From Pedobacter sp. (GTDB taxonomy: Bacteria > Bacteroidota > Bacteroidia > Sphingobacteriales > Sphingobacteriaceae): DNA of 64,000 bases. Location of the stretch: assembly GCF_031119335.1 (NCBI RefSeq), contig NZ_JAVHXT010000009.1:117599-181598 (forward strand), in the 5' to 3' direction. The translations under genes were made by a program, and so were the position numbers. The first letter of the stretch is position 1. Every line of letters starts with the position of its first letter. This document shows, in pieces, positions 60,194 to 64,000 of the stretch. The notes under the pieces were generated by a model. That model ran no database searches and was not told the DNA's origin. It was given only the letters and a program-made list of their open reading frames with translations.

Positions 60194-61573
60194 ATGTTCA
60201 CTTATTCGTTTGCCAAGTACAAATCGTACTATAAAGATAATCTTATTTTAGCTTTGCCTATTGTTTTGTCGCAGTTGGGGCATACTTTGGTACACATGGC
60301 CGATGGTATGATTGTAGGCCACTTTGCCGGCACAGTTCAGTTAGCAGCAGTTTCTTTAGTGAACAGTTTGTTTATGCTCATTTTGGTGCTTGGCTTGGGT
60401 ATCTCATACGGATTAACACCTCTTATAGCACAAGCTAATGGCAGTAAAAACAAAGAAGAATGCGGACAGTTACTTTCTAATAGCATATTAATTAACATAG
60501 CTGCTAGTATCATCTTATATGGATTGGTGCTGTTGGTTTATTACAAAGTGATAGATCATTTAGGGCAGTCTCCTGATGTTGTTTTACATGCAAAACCATA
60601 TTTGCAGTTTATGGGGATTTCTATTTTTCCATTAATGATTTTCCAGGCATTTAAGCAGTTTACAGAAGGTTTAGGCTTTACCAAACAAGCCATGATGATT
60701 TCCATTTGGGGAAATGTTGTAAACGTTATTTTAGGAATTATTTTCGTTAGGGGGATGTTTGGGATTAGCCCGATGGGTGTAAGTGGCGTAGGTTTAAGTA
60801 CGTTAGTAGATCGTATTTTAATGGCGATTGCAATGGGTGCCTACGTTTTCAACTCTAAAAATTTCAAAGACTATCTTTCAAAATTTAAATTGCTCTCTTT
60901 CGACTTTTCGCGGATTAAAAAGATTGCCAAACTTGGTGCTCCAGTTGCTATGCAATATTCATTCGAAATCAGTGCGTTTAGTGGAGCCGGCATTTTAATT
61001 GGCACCATAGGCAAGGTAGAACAAGCAGCGCATTTTACAGCATTATCATTGGCAGCATTTACCTATATGCTGGCTACGGGCATTGCTAATGCTGCAACCA
61101 TTAAAACAGGGAATAACTTCGGCAGTAAAAACTTTGGTCCTTTGCGTTTATCAGCGATAGCTAGTTATCATATTGTGATTGTTTTTATGTCTATCACGGC
61201 AATCATCTTTATGTTGGCTAATAACCTTTTACCATATATTTACACTAGCGACACTACCGTAATTTCGATTGCTGCACAGCTACTTATCATCGCAAGTTTT
61301 TTCCAGTTATTTGATGGCACACAAGTAGTTGGCTTAGGCGTTTTAAGAGGTTTGGGCGATGTAAACATGCCAACTTTCATCACGTTTTTATCTTATTGGG
61401 TTATTGGTATTCCCGTTGGATATTTATTATGTTTCCATTTTGGATTTGGAGTTAAAGGCATTTGGTACGGACTTACTTTTGGTTTGTTGACAGCATCTAT
61501 CCTGCTCTTCATCAGATTTCAGAACAGAACAAAGAAACTGGCTGCTGCGAAAACTGAACTTCATCAAGTTTAA
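60194..61573 (+). CDS. MATE family multidrug efflux transporter
   Basis: A 459-residue membrane protein with about 12 hydrophobic segments, the usual size of MATE exporters. Family marks are ALPIVLSQLGHTLVHMADGMIVGHFAGT near the start, given as ALPIVLSQLGHTL and ADGMIVGHFAGT, the repeated form in the second half (KLGAPVAMQYSFEISAFSGAGI, in part) and GTQVVGLGVLRGLGDV. It expels cationic drugs or other compounds using sodium or protons. The last gene before it is unrelated, and it has its own -7 box. Confidence 0.94.
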   Translation: MFTYSFAKYKSYYKDNLILALPIVLSQLGHTLVHMADGMIVGHFAGTVQLAAVSLVNSLFMLILVLGLGISYGLTPLIAQANGSKNKEECGQLLSNSILINIAASIILYGLVLLVYYKVIDHLGQSPDVVLHAKPYLQFMGISIFPLMIFQAFKQFTEGLGFTKQAMMISIWGNVVNVILGIIFVRGMFGISPMGVSGVGLSTLVDRILMAIAMGAYVFNSKNFKDYLSKFKLLSFDFSRIKKIAKLGAPVAMQYSFEISAFSGAGILIGTIGKVEQAAHFTALSLAAFTYMLATGIANAATIKTGNNFGSKNFGPLRLSAIASYHIVIVFMSITAIIFMLANNLLPYIYTSDTTVISIAAQLLIIASFFQLFDGTQVVGLGVLRGLGDVNMPTFITFLSYWVIGIPVGYLLCFHFGFGVKGIWYGLTFGLLTASILLFIRFQNRTKKLAAAKTELHQV

Positions 61574-61595
61574 GATTAAGTATTTTTCAATTGCT

Positions 61596-61603
61596 TACTT
61601 TTG
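61596..61603 (+). promoter_or_regulatory. -7 promoter element before the peroxidase gene (TACTTTTG)
   Basis: A full TAnnTTTG match 4 bases before the ATG at 61608. -33 not clear. Confidence 0.4.
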
Positions 61604-61607
61604 TGCG

Positions 61608-62747
61608 ATGAATAAGGCACTGCTAATTCTTGCTTTTTTCCTTTTCGGATTATTGTTGATTTCCTTCAAATCGAATGATTGGGAAATGAATAGTGATCTA
61701 ACTATAGACTCTTTAAGAAAAATTTATTCGCAACCCAGCAAATATTGGCCGAAACCTAATGTAGATAAGGGAGTAAATTTCGAAGAGTTGGCTGCATTAC
61801 AGTCCTCTCCCATCGATTTATCTAATGATTCTATCAAAAATATAGTTGAGTTAGGAAAACTGCTTTTCTTCGACAACAGACTTTCTGGCTCCAATCAAAT
61901 TTCATGTGCAACCTGTCATGATCCAGCCTTAAATTGGACCGATGGTAAAGCTGTTTCTATTGGACATGAACAATTGCCCAACATTCGTAATGCGCCTTCT
62001 TTAGAAAACGTTTGGGTGTACAATAGTTTCTTTTGGGACGGAAGAGCTAAGTCTTTAGTTGAGCAAGCCGAAGGACCAATTTCTGCACACAACGAGATGA
62101 ACCAAGATTTAAAGTCTTTGGCAAAAAAGCTTTCGAAAATTAAAGGTTACAAACCTTATTTTGTTACCGCATTCGGATCTCCAAAAATCACTAATCAACG
62201 TATTTTTGAAAGTTTGGCTACGTTTCAGCAAACCATAGTAAGTGGCGAAAGTAACTTTGATAAATTCCTAAACGGTGATGTTAAAGCATTAACCGACCAA
62301 CAATTACAGGGATTGCATTTGTTTAGAACCAAGGCCAGATGTATGAACTGTCATCATGGTGCATACTTTACTGATAAGGATTTTCACAACATCGGATTAA
62401 CAGAGTACGGTAACAAAAACGAAGATTTAGGTTTGTACAACGTCACCAAAAAACCTGAAGATGTAGGCAAATTTAAAACACCAGGATTAAGGAATGTCAT
62501 GCAGACTGCTCCGTGGTTCCATCAGGGTTCGGTAAAAAGTATGGATAGTTTAATGGTGCTTTATAATATGGGAATGCCCGAACATGTTGTTTTACCGCAT
62601 CAGAAAGATGATCCATTCGTACCGAAAAACGATAAATTGGTTCGCGGAATTATGTTAAACATTAGGGAAAGGAAAGCCATCATTGCTTTTTTGGAAGCGT
62701 TGTCTTCTGCGCCAGTTATTGTTAAAGTAGAGCGGTTGCCTCAATAG
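61608..62747 (+). CDS. Di-heme cytochrome c peroxidase family protein
   Basis: A 379-residue exported protein with an N-terminal hydrophobic segment. Two heme motifs: CATCH (C100-H104) and CMNCH (C245-H249). Marks include GRAKSLVEQAEGPISAHNEM, in part, and VGKFKTPGLRNVMQTAPWFH, in part. It differs from the MbnH-like protein at 38271 in lacking a neighbouring MbnP gene and in having a longer N-terminal region, and fits the bacterial cytochrome c peroxidases that reduce peroxide. It is followed by a convergent small membrane gene. Confidence 0.9.
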   Translation: MNKALLILAFFLFGLLLISFKSNDWEMNSDLTIDSLRKIYSQPSKYWPKPNVDKGVNFEELAALQSSPIDLSNDSIKNIVELGKLLFFDNRLSGSNQISCATCHDPALNWTDGKAVSIGHEQLPNIRNAPSLENVWVYNSFFWDGRAKSLVEQAEGPISAHNEMNQDLKSLAKKLSKIKGYKPYFVTAFGSPKITNQRIFESLATFQQTIVSGESNFDKFLNGDVKALTDQQLQGLHLFRTKARCMNCHHGAYFTDKDFHNIGLTEYGNKNEDLGLYNVTKKPEDVGKFKTPGLRNVMQTAPWFHQGSVKSMDSLMVLYNMGMPEHVVLPHQKDDPFVPKNDKLVRGIMLNIRERKAIIAFLEALSSAPVIVKVERLPQ

Positions 62748-62759
62748 ATTTAAACGCTC

Positions 62760-62918
62760 TTAAATACGATCGCCGCTGTGCTTATCTGGCTTCAGCTCTT
62801 TTTGGTTTAGTTCTTTTTCTAGATCCTTTTGGTCTTTGCGATTTCTTTTAACCACGAAGTAGATAAAACCTAAAATTGCTACAACGGCTACAGCGATTAA
62901 AATGAAGTTAATTTTCAT
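62760..62918 (-). CDS. Small single-pass membrane protein (52 aa)
   Basis: A 52-residue protein on the minus strand. One N-terminal membrane helix (INFILIAVAVVAILGFIYFVV, given as FILIAVAVVAILGFIYFVV) followed by a basic/acidic cytoplasmic tail (KRNRKDQKDLEKELNQKELK). It starts with ATG and ends at TAA. I know no family. Codon use and the helix-plus-charged-tail layout support it as real. It is convergent with the di-heme peroxidase gene, with 12 bases between them. Confidence 0.65.
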   Translation of the reverse strand: MKINFILIAVAVVAILGFIYFVVKRNRKDQKDLEKELNQKELKPDKHSGDRI

Positions 62919-63035
62919 TACTTGTATTTTGATAACAAATTTAATATTAGTGTTTTAAGTAGTTGTTAAGAACGTGTTAAGGTTAGTGTTTTAAAACATC
63001 GTAACTCAATAATTTTTAAATCTACCACCTCATTA

Positions 63036-64000
63036 TCACTTAAAAACTTCCTTCTTCATTCTTTCGATACGTTGCTCTAACTCCTCAGAACTCATATTTG
63101 CCCGCAAACTATCTACCTTAATTGGAAAAGACAGCGGTGTAAAGCGCTTTGGATATGTGATGATGATATTACTTTGCTGTATCCTGCGAAGTGCTGCAGC
63201 CAAACGTGGCTCTTCCAATTGTTGATAAAACACCTCTTCATAAGCTTGTCTTAAAAGCAAGTTATGTTTATCAAAATCATTAAAAACATTAAAGAATAAA
63301 CCAGCACTAGATTGCAGGTGTTTGTTTTTTACATATTTTCCGGGATAGCCTTGAAATACCAAGCCAGAAATACAAGCAATATCTCTGAATTTCCGTCTTG
63401 CCATTTCCGTTGAATTGATGCTAAGCGTAATGTCTTCGGCCAAATTTTTAGGCGAAAAAACTTCATAAGCAATGCTGTCATCCATCGGTATTTCCGTATC
63501 GCTCAACAACTCGAAACCATAATCGTTCATTGCAATAGAGAAGGTTATTGGCACTAACTTGCTTAATCGGTACGCCACCAGCGCTCCTAAAATTTCATGT
63601 ACCAATCTTCCTTCAAATGGATAGGCGAACAAATGAAATCCTTCTCGGTTGTTAATCATCTCGATCAATAGCTCTTCACTTTTAGGCACATGTGAACGCT
63701 CCTGCTGTGTTAAAAATAGAGGGTAAACGACATCTAGCTCCTCGTCTTGATGGGTTTTGTCCAATACTTCATTATACTTTTTACGCAATACAGCGCCCAA
63801 ATTAGACGATAGCGGCAACCTTCCCCCCAACCAACTCGGCGACATGGCTTTCTTTTGCTTACTGCGACGAACAATCACAGTCATATCTTTAATTTGTACA
63901 AATTCCAATACGCGTCCGGCTAGGATGAAGCTGTCACCGGCTTTAATTTTAGACACAAAATATTCCTCTATCATGCCGATGTAACCAACGATCAAGAATA
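63036..64000 (-). CDS. Ligase-associated Lhr-like DEXH helicase, C-terminal part (partial)
   Basis: The frame runs off the right edge, so only the last 321 or so residues are visible; the helicase motifs lie outside. The visible part has GDSFILAGRVLEFVQIKDMTVIVRRSKQ and NREGFHLFAYPFEGRLVHEILGALVAYRLSK, in parts, a DUF4910/Lhr C-terminal pattern found in ligase-associated DNA damage response helicases. These act in a repair set with PdeM and a ligase. PdeM is 43 kb away. The true start cannot be seen here. Confidence 0.82.
   Translation of the reverse strand, partial: FLIVGYIGMIEEYFVSKIKAGDSFILAGRVLEFVQIKDMTVIVRRSKQKKAMSPSWLGGRLPLSSNLGAVLRKKYNEVLDKTHQDEELDVVYPLFLTQQERSHVPKSEELLIEMINNREGFHLFAYPFEGRLVHEILGALVAYRLSKLVPITFSIAMNDYGFELLSDTEIPMDDSIAYEVFSPKNLAEDITLSINSTEMARRKFRDIACISGLVFQGYPGKYVKNKHLQSSAGLFFNVFNDFDKHNLLLRQAYEEVFYQQLEEPRLAAALRRIQQSNIIITYPKRFTPLSFPIKVDSLRANMSSEELEQRIERMKKEVFK

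Overview
The window looks like chromosome of a Bacteroidota bacterium of the family Sphingobacteriaceae, most likely Pedobacter or a close relative. Support: low GC, few Shine-Dalgarno sequences, several Bacteroidota-type -7 promoter elements (TAnnTTTG) directly in front of start codons, many SPII lipoproteins, DUF3857/transglutaminase proteins, a GNAT-nitrilase fusion, MbnP-type lipoproteins, and many short palindromic intergenic repeats. No tRNA, rRNA operon, prophage, insertion-sequence transposase or CRISPR array was seen. The only structured RNA gene found is RNase P RNA (34359-34728, minus).

Layout. 1-6.5 kb: lone receiver-domain protein, a Lys-rich tail protein, a 2H phosphoesterase, mutS, an NlpC/P60 lipoprotein and two thioredoxin-fold exported proteins. 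6.5-10.4 kb: two translationally coupled DUF3857/transglutaminase-like proteins, one apparently without its catalytic residues. 10.5-21.7 kb: DnaQ-like exonuclease, kynureninase + bestrophin, histone-deacetylase-like hydrolase, RluA-type pseudouridine synthase, dinB, pdeM, and a BrkB/holin-like membrane pair. 22-33 kb: a signalling district with three of the window's four stand-alone receiver proteins, a 1248-aa multi-PAS histidine kinase, and a five-gene stressosome-type operon (RsbR, RsbS, RsbT, a kinase-PP2C fusion, and a histidine kinase with a degenerate RsbT-like N-terminus). 33-42 kb: TetR regulator, small lipoprotein, rnpB, and a minus-strand locus for periplasmic copper and electron transfer (MbnP-like, MbnH/MauG-like di-heme protein, a CDICGCG outer-membrane protein, small lipoprotein, YHS protein, SCO1-like protein, cytochrome c). 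42-64 kb: mostly housekeeping (deoxynucleoside kinase, trpS, acyltransferase, gatC, ABC ATPase, cobalamin adenosyltransferase, queG, GNAT-nitrilase, ruvB, 3-hydroxyacyl-CoA dehydrogenase, two TPR proteins, gyrA, MATE exporter, second di-heme peroxidase, end of a ligase-associated helicase).

How parts work together. The 29.2-33.1 kb genes overlap or nearly touch, and read as one sensing machine: RsbR/RsbS would form the stressosome scaffold, RsbT the switch kinase, the kinase-PP2C fusion a resetting or output phosphatase, and the last gene a sensor kinase that could pass the signal to receiver-only proteins nearby. No sigma-B gene is present, so the output is probably a phosphorelay; this is inference. 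The 35.2-40.2 kb genes suggest coupling of MbnH-type oxidation of MbnP with copper handling through SCO1 and YHS proteins.

The intergenic DNA carries at least six families of short inverted repeats. Several have two copies in this window, so their modular structure, base-pair covariation, and one in-frame insertion into a lipoprotein signal peptide can be read directly.
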